The notes under the pieces are model-generated. The model ran no database searches. It worked only from the letters and a program-made list of their open reading frames with translations, and had not been told where the DNA came from. A DNA stretch of 33,527 nucleotides, taken from Pseudomonadota bacterium (GTDB lineage: Bacteria > Desulfobacterota > JAPLJL01). The stretch's first letter is position 1. Each line of letters opens with the position of its first letter. The stretch is taken from assembly GCA_026388655.1 (NCBI GenBank), contig JAPLJI010000142.1, positions 1 through 33,527 of the forward strand, in the 5' to 3' direction. The position numbers were made by a program, and so were the translations under genes. This document shows, one piece after another, positions 23,669 to 31,400 of this stretch.

Positions 23669-23673
23669 AATTA

Positions 23674-23733
23674 AGTTCAAATGCCAAAGTTCAAATGCCA
23701 AATAAAGCTCAAATGACAAAGCTCAAATGCCAA
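23674..23733. repeat. Period-7 array with 14-bp super-repeat
   Basis: AGTTCAA-ATGCCAA repeated twice (23674-23701), four spacer bases, then AGCTCAA-ATGACAA and AGCTCAA-ATGCCAA (23706-23733). Two different heptamers alternate, giving a 14-bp repeat. Confidence 0.8.
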
Positions 23734-23758
23734 ATAAAACCAAGAACACAAAATTATT

Positions 23759-23826
23759 GTCATTCCGCACTTGATGCGGAATCCAGTTGTTTTGCTTTTC
23801 TGGATTCCTGCTTTCGCAGGAATGAC
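23759..23826. repeat. GTCATTCC palindromic repeat, copy 5
   Basis: Ends GTCATTCCGCACTTGATGCG and CGCAGGAATGAC, lying between cobA-hemD and ahbC. Confidence 0.8.
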
Positions 23827-23918
23827 GATAGACAACATAAAAATCTTTTTGATTTAGATAACTCTCGGTTTTGCCGCGGGGAGAATCATCTTTGGATTTT
23901 GAACTTGGAGACTTTTAA

Positions 23919-25082
23919 ATGATTAACCTGAGCCGGCTTTTATTTGACTATGAAACCGAAGGGGACCGCCTCCGCTACCGGAGCGATCCGAAAAAAGCCA
24001 GACCCATCGTGGTCTGGAATATCACCCGCCGCTGTAATTTAAAGTGCCGGCACTGCTATTCCGACTCTAAAAACCGGTTTTACCCCGGGGAGGTGAAAAC
24101 CGAGGAAGCCCGGCGGATTCTGGAGGATCTCGCGGATTATAAAATCCCGGTTGTGCTCTTCTCGGGGGGGGAGCCGTTGCTGCGACCGGATATTCTGGAG
24201 CTGGTTGCCCGGGCCCGGGACTTGGGGATCAGGCCGGTATTGTCCACCAACGGGACCCTGATTAATCAAAAAACCGCCCGGGAGCTGAAAAAAGCGGGCC
24301 TGGCTTATGCCGGGGTCAGCCTGGATGGGATCGGGGAAAGGAATGACTTTTTCCGCGGGGTTTCCGGGGCATATATAAGGACCTTGAAGGGAATCCGAAA
24401 CTCGCAGGACGCCGGCATAAAAACCGGGCTGAGATTTACCATCACCCGCCTGAATATGGGAGAGATCCCCGGGATTTATAATCTTTTAAAGAAAGAAGAA
24501 ATCGTGCGGGCCTGTTTTTATCACCTGGTTTGCACCGGCCGGGGGAGTAATCTCCTCGATGTGAATTTAACCCCCTGGGAGACCCGGCAGATCATGGACA
24601 CCATCATTTCCCTTTCCGGGGAGCTTTTCTGGGAGGGGAGAAAAATGGAAATTCTCACCGTCGACAATCATGCCGACGGCCCTTATCTTTTTCTCCATGT
24701 TAAAAAACGCGATCCGGTCAGGGCCAGAAAAATATTTTCGCTTCTGAAAATGAACCGGGGCAACCGTTCCGGGATCGGGATTGCCGGGATGGACTGGAAC
24801 GGCCAAATCAGCCCGGACCAGTTCTGGCAGAGCCGGGTCCTGGGAGATATTCACCGGAAGGGTTTTGCCGAAATCTGGGGAAACCCCAAAAATCCGACCC
24901 TCAAGCGGTTAAGGGAATACCCGCGGCGAATCAAGGGAAGATGCGGAAAGTGCCGGTTCCTGGAAATCTGCAACGGGAATTTCCGGGCCCGGGCGGAGAC
25001 GATTTTGAATGATCCCTGGGCCTCCGACCCGGCGTGTTACTTGAGCGATGAGGAAATAGGTTTAGTGAAAAGTAAAAAGTGA
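23919..25082 (+). CDS. ahbC: 12,18-didecarboxysiroheme deacetylase (radical SAM)
   Basis: This 387-residue radical SAM/SPASM protein matches AhbC and its relative NirJ. The cluster motif is TRRCNLKCRHCY with C39, C43 and C46, and FSGGEPLLRPD follows. Diagnostic later stretches are TVDNHADGPYL (248-257), MDWNGQISPDQFW (291-303) and GRCGKCRFLEICNGNFRARAE (340-360). The final C342, C345, C351 and C373 would hold an auxiliary cluster. AhbC removes two acetate side chains from 12,18-didecarboxysiroheme to give Fe-coproporphyrin III. Context with ahbD and a siroheme decarboxylase favours AhbC over NirJ. The last codons (VKSKK and the TGA) are encoded by a period-7 array. GGAG lies before the ATG. 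Confidence 0.9.
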   Translation: MINLSRLLFDYETEGDRLRYRSDPKKARPIVVWNITRRCNLKCRHCYSDSKNRFYPGEVKTEEARRILEDLADYKIPVVLFSGGEPLLRPDILELVARARDLGIRPVLSTNGTLINQKTARELKKAGLAYAGVSLDGIGERNDFFRGVSGAYIRTLKGIRNSQDAGIKTGLRFTITRLNMGEIPGIYNLLKKEEIVRACFYHLVCTGRGSNLLDVNLTPWETRQIMDTIISLSGELFWEGRKMEILTVDNHADGPYLFLHVKKRDPVRARKIFSLLKMNRGNRSGIGIAGMDWNGQISPDQFWQSRVLGDIHRKGFAEIWGNPKNPTLKRLREYPRRIKGRCGKCRFLEICNGNFRARAETILNDPWASDPACYLSDEEIGLVKSKK

Positions 25083-25112
25083 AGATGCCGGGGTTCAAAG
25101 TTCAAGGTTCAG
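25064..25112. repeat. Period-7 arrays across the ahbC stop codon
   Basis: AGTGAAA, AGTAAAA, AGTGAAG (25064-25084) contains the ahbC stop codon (25080-25082). GGTTCAA, AGTTCAA, GGTTCAG (25092-25112) follows. Confidence 0.75.
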
Positions 25113-25135
25113 AGGTTTGGAAATCCATTTTGTTA

Positions 25136-25172
25136 ACCTTTGAACGTTGAACCCTGAACCTGACAACCTGAA
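25136..25172. repeat. Period-7 array (TTGAACC type), inverted partner
   Basis: TTGAACG, TTGAACC, CTGAACC and then TGACAAC, CTGAATA. It is close to the reverse complement of 25092-25112, so the two arms could form a hairpin of over 20 bp between ahbC and hemB. Confidence 0.75.
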
Positions 25173-25192
25173 TAATCACAAAGGAGAACAAA

Positions 25193-26164
25193 ATGATTTT
25201 TCCAGAATATCGGGCGCGCCGTTTGAGGAAAACCGAAGGGTTAAGATCATTGCTGCAGGAAACCCGGCTCTCGGTCAAAGATTTCGTCTATCCTCTGTTT
25301 GTTTTCCCGGGAAAGGGGAAACAGGAGATTTCTTCCATGCCGGGGATTTACCGCCTGGGCCTGGAGGATCTGGCCGGGGAGATCCAGGAAATCGACCAGC
25401 GGGGAATCCCGGCGGTCATTCTTTTCGGACTGCCCCGGGTTAAAGACGCGGTTGGTTCGGAAGCATTCAAGGAAAAAGGAATAATCCAGCAGGCGATCCA
25501 GGCCATCAAGGCCCAGAAAAGCAGGCTCACGGTCATCTGCGACCTTTGCCTCTGCGAGTATACCGACCATGGTCATTGCGGAAAAATGGAGAACGGCGAG
25601 CTGGATAACGATGCCACCCTCGAGATCCTGGGCGAAGTGGCGGTGGCCCAGGCCCGGGCGGGAGCGGACATGGTGGCTCCTTCGGGAATGATTGACGGCC
25701 AGGTGCAATCCATCCGGGAGGCGCTGGATGAACACGGGTTTGAGGGGATCCCGATCATGGCCTATTCGGCCAAGTACGCTTCGGCTTTCTATGGGCCTTT
25801 CCGCGACGCCGCCCAGTCCGCTCCCCAGTTCGGTGACCGGAAATCCTACCAGATGGACCCGCCCAATGTCCGGGAGGCTTTGCGGGAGATCCAGCTCGAT
25901 ATCGACGAAGGAGCGGATATCGTGATGATAAAACCGGCGCTGGCTTACCTGGATGTGATCGCCCGGGCCCGGATGGAATTCAATCACCCGATCGCGGCCT
26001 ACAATGTGAGCGGTGAATACTCGATGATCGAGGCGGCCGCCCGGGCGGGTTTCATCGAGAGAGAGAGGGCTATCATGGAGGTATTAACGGCCATCAAGCG
26101 GGCCGGGGCCGATATTATCATTTCCTATTACGCCAAGGAGATGGCTCAGGTTCTGGAAAAGTGA
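25193..26164 (+). CDS. hemB: Porphobilinogen synthase (ALA dehydratase)
   Basis: This 323-residue protein is full length. Zinc-site cysteines are present in DLCLCEYTDHGHCG (C119, C121, C129), so this is the zinc-dependent type. The two active-site lysines are K194 (AYSAKYAS) and K247 (MIKPAL), the latter forming the Schiff base. It condenses two 5-aminolevulinate molecules to porphobilinogen, the first shared step of tetrapyrrole synthesis. AAAGGAGAAC precedes the ATG. It lies between ahbC and ahbD, an arrangement known from Ahb loci. Confidence 0.97.
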   Translation: MIFPEYRARRLRKTEGLRSLLQETRLSVKDFVYPLFVFPGKGKQEISSMPGIYRLGLEDLAGEIQEIDQRGIPAVILFGLPRVKDAVGSEAFKEKGIIQQAIQAIKAQKSRLTVICDLCLCEYTDHGHCGKMENGELDNDATLEILGEVAVAQARAGADMVAPSGMIDGQVQSIREALDEHGFEGIPIMAYSAKYASAFYGPFRDAAQSAPQFGDRKSYQMDPPNVREALREIQLDIDEGADIVMIKPALAYLDVIARARMEFNHPIAAYNVSGEYSMIEAAARAGFIERERAIMEVLTAIKRAGADIIISYYAKEMAQVLEK

Positions 26165-26297
26165 GGAAACAATCCAAAGCAACCGTTTTTTTAAAGCGGA
26201 TCAAATTCGGATTGCCATCGATCGATAATCCAACAATAAGCACTTAAATCAGAAATCCATACTAGTGTATTGCGTCATAAATTTCTTTAGCTTGGTT

Positions 26298-26362
26298 GTC
26301 ATTCCGGGCTTGACCCGGAATCCAGGGTTTTTATCATGGATTCCCGCTTTCGCGGGAATGAC
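26298..26362. repeat. GTCATTCC palindromic repeat, copy 6
   Basis: Ends GTCATTCCGGG and CGCGGGAATGAC. Nearly identical to 7189-7253 and sharing its left flank. Confidence 0.8.
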
Positions 26363-26415
26363 GGCCAGAAATTCATATAAAGAAGCATTAGGCGCATATT
26401 ATTAATTAGAAATTT

Positions 26416-27441
26416 ATGAATGCTGCTCCTTCTTTAAGAATCGTCGCCTGGGAGCTTACCCGCAGGTGCGAGTTGAATTGCCGGCATTGCCGGGCCGGGG
26501 CCAGCCCCGAGCGGGACCCCCTGGAACTGAAGACCGAAGAAGCTTTGCGGGTAATAAAATCCCTGGCCGGATTCTCCCGGCCACTTTTGATCCTCTCCGG
26601 GGGTGACCCGATCCTGCGGGAGGATCTTTTTGACATTATCCGGGAAGCCAGGAATGCAGGGTTCAAGGTGGTCGTGGCACCCACCGGCGCGAATTTGAAT
26701 CCGGAGATTGTTCAGAAGATCAAGCGGGCCGGGGTGGAACGGTTGAGCATCAGTCTGGATGGGGCTTCGGGGAAGAGCCACGATTCCTTCCGGGGAAAGC
26801 CGGGGGTATTCAATCTGATCATGAAGGGCGTGGATTTTCTCCGGGAGGCCGGGCTTCCTTTCCAGGTGAATACCACGGTCACCAGGGTGAATATCGCCGA
26901 GGTTCCCGAGATCTACGAACTAACCCGAAAAATCGGGGCCGAGGCTTTTCATATTTTTCTTCTGGTGCCGGTGGGAAGAGGTGAAAATCTCCGGGACTGG
27001 GAGATCACCCCCAAGGAATATGAAAAAACATTACGCTGGATCGCGGAAAAAGAAAAGGAAGGGGCCCTGGAATTGAAGGCGACTTGCGCGCCCCATTATT
27101 ACCGGATCCTGAAGCAAATGGGGATTCCACCCAAAAACCCCGGCGGGCAGGGTTGCCTGGGGGGGAAGAGCTACGCTTTTATCTCTTCCCGGGGCGAGGT
27201 GCAAATCTGCGGATATCTGCCTTTGCCGGCGGGGGATCTGCGAAAGAATGGTTTTGATTTTCACTCCATCTGGACCGGTTCGGAATTATTCCGGGCCGTG
27301 CGGGAGGTTGATTCCTACCAGGGTAAATGCGGGATCTGCGAGTTCAATAAGATCTGCGGTGGATGCCGGGCCCGCGCCTTCGCTTTTGGCGGAAATTTTC
27401 TAGGAGAAGAACCGTTCTGTCTTTATCAACCGAAACAATAA
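26416..27441 (+). CDS. ahbD: Fe-coproporphyrin III decarboxylating heme synthase (radical SAM)
   Basis: This 341-residue radical SAM/SPASM protein has TRRCELNCRHCR with C18, C22 and C25, and LSGGDPILRED as the SAM-binding motif. Later stretches typical of AhbD are LKATCAPHYYRIL, QGCLGGKSYAFISSRGEVQICGYL, and CGICEFNKICGGCRARAFA, whose cysteines serve a second Fe4S4 cluster. AhbD oxidatively decarboxylates two propionates of Fe-coproporphyrin III to the vinyl groups of heme b without oxygen. The location beside hemB, ahbC and a siroheme decarboxylase subunit fits. The upstream ribosome-binding site is weak. Confidence 0.9.
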   Translation: MNAAPSLRIVAWELTRRCELNCRHCRAGASPERDPLELKTEEALRVIKSLAGFSRPLLILSGGDPILREDLFDIIREARNAGFKVVVAPTGANLNPEIVQKIKRAGVERLSISLDGASGKSHDSFRGKPGVFNLIMKGVDFLREAGLPFQVNTTVTRVNIAEVPEIYELTRKIGAEAFHIFLLVPVGRGENLRDWEITPKEYEKTLRWIAEKEKEGALELKATCAPHYYRILKQMGIPPKNPGGQGCLGGKSYAFISSRGEVQICGYLPLPAGDLRKNGFDFHSIWTGSELFRAVREVDSYQGKCGICEFNKICGGCRARAFAFGGNFLGEEPFCLYQPKQ

Positions 27442-27714
27442 AAGGTCAAGGGTGAAAGGTGAAAGGTGGCCCAGACTTCGCCAAGGCTACGTCGGGCTCG
27501 CAGAGCTCGGTAGCCGCAGGCTTTCCTTCGACAAGCTCAGGACGGGTAGCTTGCGTTTTTAGTGGTTAGGTTGTTTGGTGGCTCGGTGGTTAGGTAGCTA
27601 GAAAATACAGAAGGCAATTAGGGTATCAGGAAATCAGGATGTGGAGATCCGAATATCAGGTTATCAGGTAATCAACCAAACCAGATGAACTATTAGCCAT
27701 ACGCTATTATCACC
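27442..27714. repeat. Repeat-filled gap after ahbD
   Basis: AGGTCAA, GGGTGAA, AGGTGAA, AGGTGGC (27443-27470) starts two bases after the stop. A GTAGCCGCAGGCTTT element is interrupted by the widespread CCTTCGACAAGCTCAGGA repeat (about 27511-27555). GGTTAGG, TTGTTTG, GTGGCTC, GGTGGTT, AGGTAGC follow at 27564-27598, and ATCAGG units with a looser 7-8-bp spacing at 27625-27672. Confidence 0.7.
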
Positions 27715-28158
27715 ATGGACAAACTTGATGCCCGAATTCTAAACCTGATCCAATCCGGTTTCCCCCTCGAGAAAAAACCCTACCGGGAATTGGCAAGGCA
27801 AACCGGGATTCCGGAGCCGGACCTGGTCCGCCGGATCAAGATCCTGAAGAAAAAGAAGATCATCCGCCGGCTGGGTGGGGTATTAAATTCCGAAAGGCTG
27901 GGTTACCCCGGCGCGCTGGTCGCGGCCCGGGTTCCGGCTCGGGGCCTGGAGCGCCTGGCCCGGATGGTCGGGAATCACCCGGGGGTTACCCATTGCTATG
28001 AGAGAAAGGGCAGGCTCAATTTCTGGTTCACCCTGCAAACGAAAAGCCGGAAAGACCTGGCCGCGGTCATCTCAAAATTGGAAAAGGAAAGCGGGATAAG
28101 GTTTGTCTGTTTACCTTCCCGGAAAAGGTTTAAAATTAATTTCCAGATCGAGTTTTGA
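27715..28158 (+). CDS. Siroheme decarboxylase subunit (AhbA/AhbB family)
   Basis: This 147-residue Lrp/AsnC-like protein has a helix-turn-helix N-terminus (DKLDARILNLIQSGFPLEKKPYRELARQTGI, residues 2-32), then IIRRLGGVLNSERLGYPGALVAARVP and the diagnostic GVTHCYERKGRLNFWFTL. That last motif is the one shared by AhbA, AhbB and NirD/L/G/H. The enzyme removes the carboxylates of the C12 and C18 acetate groups of siroheme, giving the AhbC substrate. AhbA and AhbB usually act as a heterodimer encoded side by side, yet only one subunit is present here. I cannot say which of the two it is. Classic transcription regulators of this fold lack the THxYER...NxWFT motif. Confidence 0.87.
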   Translation: MDKLDARILNLIQSGFPLEKKPYRELARQTGIPEPDLVRRIKILKKKKIIRRLGGVLNSERLGYPGALVAARVPARGLERLARMVGNHPGVTHCYERKGRLNFWFTLQTKSRKDLAAVISKLEKESGIRFVCLPSRKRFKINFQIEF

Positions 28159-28171
28159 CGGGAGGGTTGAT

Positions 28172-28366
28172 TTGGTATATAAAGTTGCGGAAGTAACACC
28201 GGTAACCGACGAAGAGCTGGAGAAAGCCCTGAACAGATGGACGGCGCAAGGATACCATTTTATCGGAATCCAGTTCGCCATGCGGGAGTCTTCTCCGCGT
28301 CCGAGCCTGGCCTTTGTGATTTTCGTTAAATCCGAGGTCAAAGATCCGCTTCAGGGGGAGGAATGA
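28172..28366 (+). CDS. Small DUF4177-like protein
   Basis: A TTG at 28172 with GGGAGGG five bases upstream opens a 64-residue frame. The frame also runs further left, to 28103, but that part overlaps the decarboxylase gene. The peptide begins MVYKVAEVTPVTDEELEKALN and continues RWTAQGYHFIGIQFAMRE, which resembles the small 'YKVVEV...LNxWGAEGWxL' proteins of the DUF4177 type. The function is unknown. The stop overlaps the start of the next gene (ATGA), so the two are probably translated together. Confidence 0.65.
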   Translation: MVYKVAEVTPVTDEELEKALNRWTAQGYHFIGIQFAMRESSPRPSLAFVIFVKSEVKDPLQGEE

Positions 28367-28842
28367 CCGAGCCGACTGAGTCTGTACCAGCCATGGAGAT
28401 TAACGGGCAAAATCCTGAGAAACCGGAGCTGTTTAACCGGTACCTGGCGAAATTCATTGATTTGCTTTTGGTCCTGGCCCTGGCCAAGCTGGACCGGGTT
28501 TTCGGTTTTATCGCTCCCCTGATCGGGATGACTTACATCCTGATCAGTGACGGATTATCCCAGGGGAGGAGCCTGGGGAAAAACCTGGTCGGGCTCCAGG
28601 TGGTGATTGAAAGGGATATCCTGCTCCCCTGTAATTTCAAGCATTCTACCCTCCGCAACCTTCCGATCGGGGTGGTGGTTTTATTTTTGGTCATACCTTT
28701 TTGGGGGTGGGTTTTATTTTTCACCTTGGGTTTAGTTATTCTCGGCGTGGAAGCTTATCAGATTTATCAGGATCCCAGCGGTTTGAGGCTAGGGGATCTG
28801 ATCGCGGAAACGCGGGTTTTAGAGAAAAAACCCCCGGGTTGA
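28363..28842 (+). CDS. RDD family membrane protein
   Basis: This 159-residue protein has the RDD pattern: NRYLAKFIDLLLVLALAK opens the first membrane helix, GRSLGKNLVGLQV is the central loop, HSTLRNLPIGVVVLFLVIPFWGWVLFFTLGLVILG gives two more spans, and RLGDLIAETRV is the closing motif. RDD proteins are small multi-span membrane proteins, some of which function in ion exchange; the role here is unknown. It overlaps the previous gene by 4 bp and the next start by a few bases, so it belongs to the run leading into the Tad genes. Confidence 0.8.
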   Translation: MTEPTESVPAMEINGQNPEKPELFNRYLAKFIDLLLVLALAKLDRVFGFIAPLIGMTYILISDGLSQGRSLGKNLVGLQVVIERDILLPCNFKHSTLRNLPIGVVVLFLVIPFWGWVLFFTLGLVILGVEAYQIYQDPSGLRLGDLIAETRVLEKKPPG

Positions 28843-29699
28843 AATTGGATCACCTTCTACCCTTTATCCTGATCGCCAGTTTTGGGTTGTTTTTCCTTCT
28901 TGCCTTGTCCGGCGCCGAGCTGTTTTCCCGGGGATGGAAAAAGTACGAAGAGCGGTATCTGGCCCGCACCGCCGGGGTTCTGGATGAGATGTTCCTTCCC
29001 TTTACCCCCGAGCAGGTTTTTTATCTGAACATTCTTTCCGTGGTGGTTTTTTCCCTGGTTATTTTTCTCCTGACCCGGAGCCTGTTTTTCGGGCTGCTTT
29101 TCGGCGGTTTCGGGTATTTCCTGCCCCGGCTGATATTTTTCTGGGCCAAACGCCAGAGAAAATCCCGGCTGGAAGAACAGCTGGTGGACGCGATCGAGGC
29201 AATCGCCAATTCGCTGAAATCAGGATTCAGCATGGTTCAAGCCCTGGAACTTCTTTCCCGGGAGGCCTCTCCTCCCATTTCCCAGGAGATTACCCTGGTG
29301 GTCAGGGAAATGGCCCTCGGGGTGAATCTGGAGGAGGCCTTGAAAAACCTGGGGGAGAGGACAAAGAGCGAGGACTTCGATCTGGTGATCACCGCCATTT
29401 TAATCTCCCGGGGGGTGGGGGGTAACCTGGCCGAGACCTTTGCCCGGCTGGGGGCGACCATCCGCCAGCGAAATACCATCCGGGGGAAAATAAAATCCCT
29501 GACCGCCCAGGGAAAAATGCAGGGGATGGTGATCGGGTCGTTACCGCTGGTCCTGGGCCTGGTTCTGTACCGGATCGATCCGAACATGATCCTCGTGCTC
29601 TTTCGCGAACCCGTGGGTTGGGCGATCCTGGCCGCCGTGCTGCTTTTTGAAGGGATCGGGGCTTTTTTTATTTGGAGGATAATCGCGATCGATGTTTAG
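28839..29699 (+). CDS. tadB: Type II secretion F-domain protein, TadB-like
   Basis: About 286 residues from a TTG at 28839, which overlaps the RDD stop (a TTG at 28845 is an alternative). The same frame is open further upstream, but that part overlaps the RDD gene. Two N-terminal membrane segments and a pair near residues 65-105 are followed by the T2SSF cytoplasmic domain: EEQLVDAIEAIANSLKSGFS and SPPISQEITLVVREMALG. A C-terminal pair of spans follows. TadB is a platform protein of Flp/Tad pili, working with TadC and the TadA ATPase. Neither the ATPase nor a pilin gene is in this window. The gene overlaps the next one by 8 bp. Confidence 0.85.
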   Translation: MKLDHLLPFILIASFGLFFLLALSGAELFSRGWKKYEERYLARTAGVLDEMFLPFTPEQVFYLNILSVVVFSLVIFLLTRSLFFGLLFGGFGYFLPRLIFFWAKRQRKSRLEEQLVDAIEAIANSLKSGFSMVQALELLSREASPPISQEITLVVREMALGVNLEEALKNLGERTKSEDFDLVITAILISRGVGGNLAETFARLGATIRQRNTIRGKIKSLTAQGKMQGMVIGSLPLVLGLVLYRIDPNMILVLFREPVGWAILAAVLLFEGIGAFFIWRIIAIDV

Positions 29700-30585
29700 C
29701 GGATTTTTTCTCGCCGGAATCGCGTTGCTGTCTTTCGGGTCGCTTTTCTTCCTGGTGCGGGGGCTCTGGCCGATCCGGGTGGAGGCGGTGAAACTCCCCG
29801 GCGTATTGATCTCGGAGAGGGAGCGGCTGATCGGCGCCTCCCCGGCGTATCGGATTTTTGTCCAACTGGCCGGCTATCTCTCCGGTTGGATCCCGGAATC
29901 CCGCCTCCAAAATTATTTTGCCGGAATCCGGAAAAAATTAATCTCCGCGGGCTCCCCCCTGGCCCTCGCCCCGCCCGAGTTTTTCGCCCTGAAGGTCCTG
30001 GGTGCTTTGGCCGCCTTGATCCTGGGGCTGTGTCTGGGTTACCTGCTGTCAGTGGGAATTTGGATCATAGCCGCCGTCCTTTTCGGATTTTTCTACCCCG
30101 ATATCTGGCTCCGGGATAAACGCCTGAAGCGCCAGCGCAGGATATTAAAGGAAATGCCTTATCAGCTCGATCTTTTGACCCTGGCGGTTGAGGCCGGATT
30201 GGATTTTTCCAGCGGCCTGGAAAGAATGATTGCCAAAGCGGGCCCGGGTCCGCTCCGGGACGAATTTTTCCTGACTTTGCAGGAAATGAAGATGGGAAGA
30301 AACCGGATGGATTCCCTGAAGGGCCTGGCGGAAAGAATAAAAATCCCGGATATCAGCACCCTGATTTCCGCCCTGGTCCAGGCGGAGGAGATGGGTTCCG
30401 GCCTGGGCCCGACCCTCAGGATTCAGTCCGACCAGTTGCGGAACAAGCGTTTTCAACGGGCGGAGAAACTGGCAATGGAAGCCCCGGTCAAGATGATTTT
30501 CCCCCTTCTTTTTATCTTTGTCTGCGTCTTTTTCATGCTTTTCGGATCGGTGATTTTAAGCGCGTTTAAAGGGGGGATTTTCTGA
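29692..30585 (+). CDS. tadC: Type II secretion F-domain protein, TadC-like
   Basis: This 297-residue protein has membrane segments near 4-25 and 105-140 and at the C-terminus. Its T2SSF domain reads LDLLTLAVEAGLDFSSGLERM and continues to LISALVQAEEMGSGLGPTLRIQSDQLR, the TadC pattern. It pairs with TadB to form the inner-membrane platform of a Flp/Tad pilus or a related secretion device. GGAGG lies 12 bases before the ATG, within the end of tadB. The stop overlaps the CTG start of the next gene. Confidence 0.87.
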   Translation: MFSGFFLAGIALLSFGSLFFLVRGLWPIRVEAVKLPGVLISERERLIGASPAYRIFVQLAGYLSGWIPESRLQNYFAGIRKKLISAGSPLALAPPEFFALKVLGALAALILGLCLGYLLSVGIWIIAAVLFGFFYPDIWLRDKRLKRQRRILKEMPYQLDLLTLAVEAGLDFSSGLERMIAKAGPGPLRDEFFLTLQEMKMGRNRMDSLKGLAERIKIPDISTLISALVQAEEMGSGLGPTLRIQSDQLRNKRFQRAEKLAMEAPVKMIFPLLFIFVCVFFMLFGSVILSAFKGGIF

Positions 30586-31400
30586 AATCCGGAAAATATT
30601 TCCGCCTTTTAGCGGCGGCCGTTTGTTTCGAGGGCGCGGTTTTCCCCCTCGAATCCTGGGCTGAACCGCAGGCGGAACCAAAATCCTGGCCCCTAAAGCT
30701 GCAGGCCGGCTCCCGGGCTTATGAGAACCTGGAATTTGCCGAAGCGTCGCGGATTTTAAAAGAGGTTATCGCCGGGCTGGAAGAGGGGCAGGAAGGGAAG
30801 GATTCCAGCCAGGTTCTCTCTCAGGCTTATCTTTATCTGGGCATGGTTTACCTGGCCGAGGGATTTGATTCCCTGGCCGAGAAGCAGTTTGCGTCCGCCG
30901 GTCTTCTGGATCCGGGTCTGGATTTGGATTCCAGACTGTTTTCCCCGGGTATCATCGCCAGTTTCCAGCGAGCCAGGCTCCAGACTGAAGCCCAGGGCCG
31001 CATTAGACTGTCCGTGGAAACCCAGCCACCGGGAGCCGAGACATATTTCGACGGCCGCTTCGCCGGGAAAAGCCCGCTTTCATTATCCGCCGTTCCGGGA
31101 GTCCACTATCTCTGGGCGGAAACCGCGGGATGGCCTTCCCGGGGACAAAAATTAATTTTAAAAGCCGGGGAGGATGCCCGGGCCCTGCTGGAACTAGGGC
31201 CGGCTCGCGGACCGGCCGGATCCCCCCCCTCATCCGGGACCGGGGAAACGCCGCCACCCGCCCGGGGCTGGAAGAAAAAAGCCGTGATTATCGGGGGAAC
31301 CATTCTCGCGTTGGGGACGGTAGTCTCCGTAATCCTGATCTGCACCATGGGGGGAAAAGGAAGCCCGGGAAATACCGGGGCGATTTTTGTCAGATGGTGA
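30582..31400 (+). CDS. PEGA-domain membrane protein, probable CTG start
   Basis: The frame opens after a TAA at 30567 and no ATG, GTG or TTG occurs until 30843. A CTG at 30582, overlapping the tadC stop as CTGA and preceded by AAAGGGGGG at good spacing, gives 272 residues with a convincing signal peptide (MKSGKYFRLLAAAVCF, then a SWA-EP cleavage site). Starting at 30843 would lose that signal. After it come a helical TPR-like region (about 40-130), a PEGA beta domain (RLSVETQPPGAETYFDGRFAG), a proline-rich linker and one membrane span near 233-255. PEGA proteins are surface or envelope proteins. The CTG start is inferred. Confidence 0.7.
   Translation: MKSGKYFRLLAAAVCFEGAVFPLESWAEPQAEPKSWPLKLQAGSRAYENLEFAEASRILKEVIAGLEEGQEGKDSSQVLSQAYLYLGMVYLAEGFDSLAEKQFASAGLLDPGLDLDSRLFSPGIIASFQRARLQTEAQGRIRLSVETQPPGAETYFDGRFAGKSPLSLSAVPGVHYLWAETAGWPSRGQKLILKAGEDARALLELGPARGPAGSPPSSGTGETPPPARGWKKKAVIIGGTILALGTVVSVILICTMGGKGSPGNTGAIFVRW

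Noticed and set aside
23919-25082. NirJ (heme d1 pathway)
   Set aside because: No cytochrome cd1 or other nir genes are present, and ahbD and hemB lie next to it, which favours AhbC.
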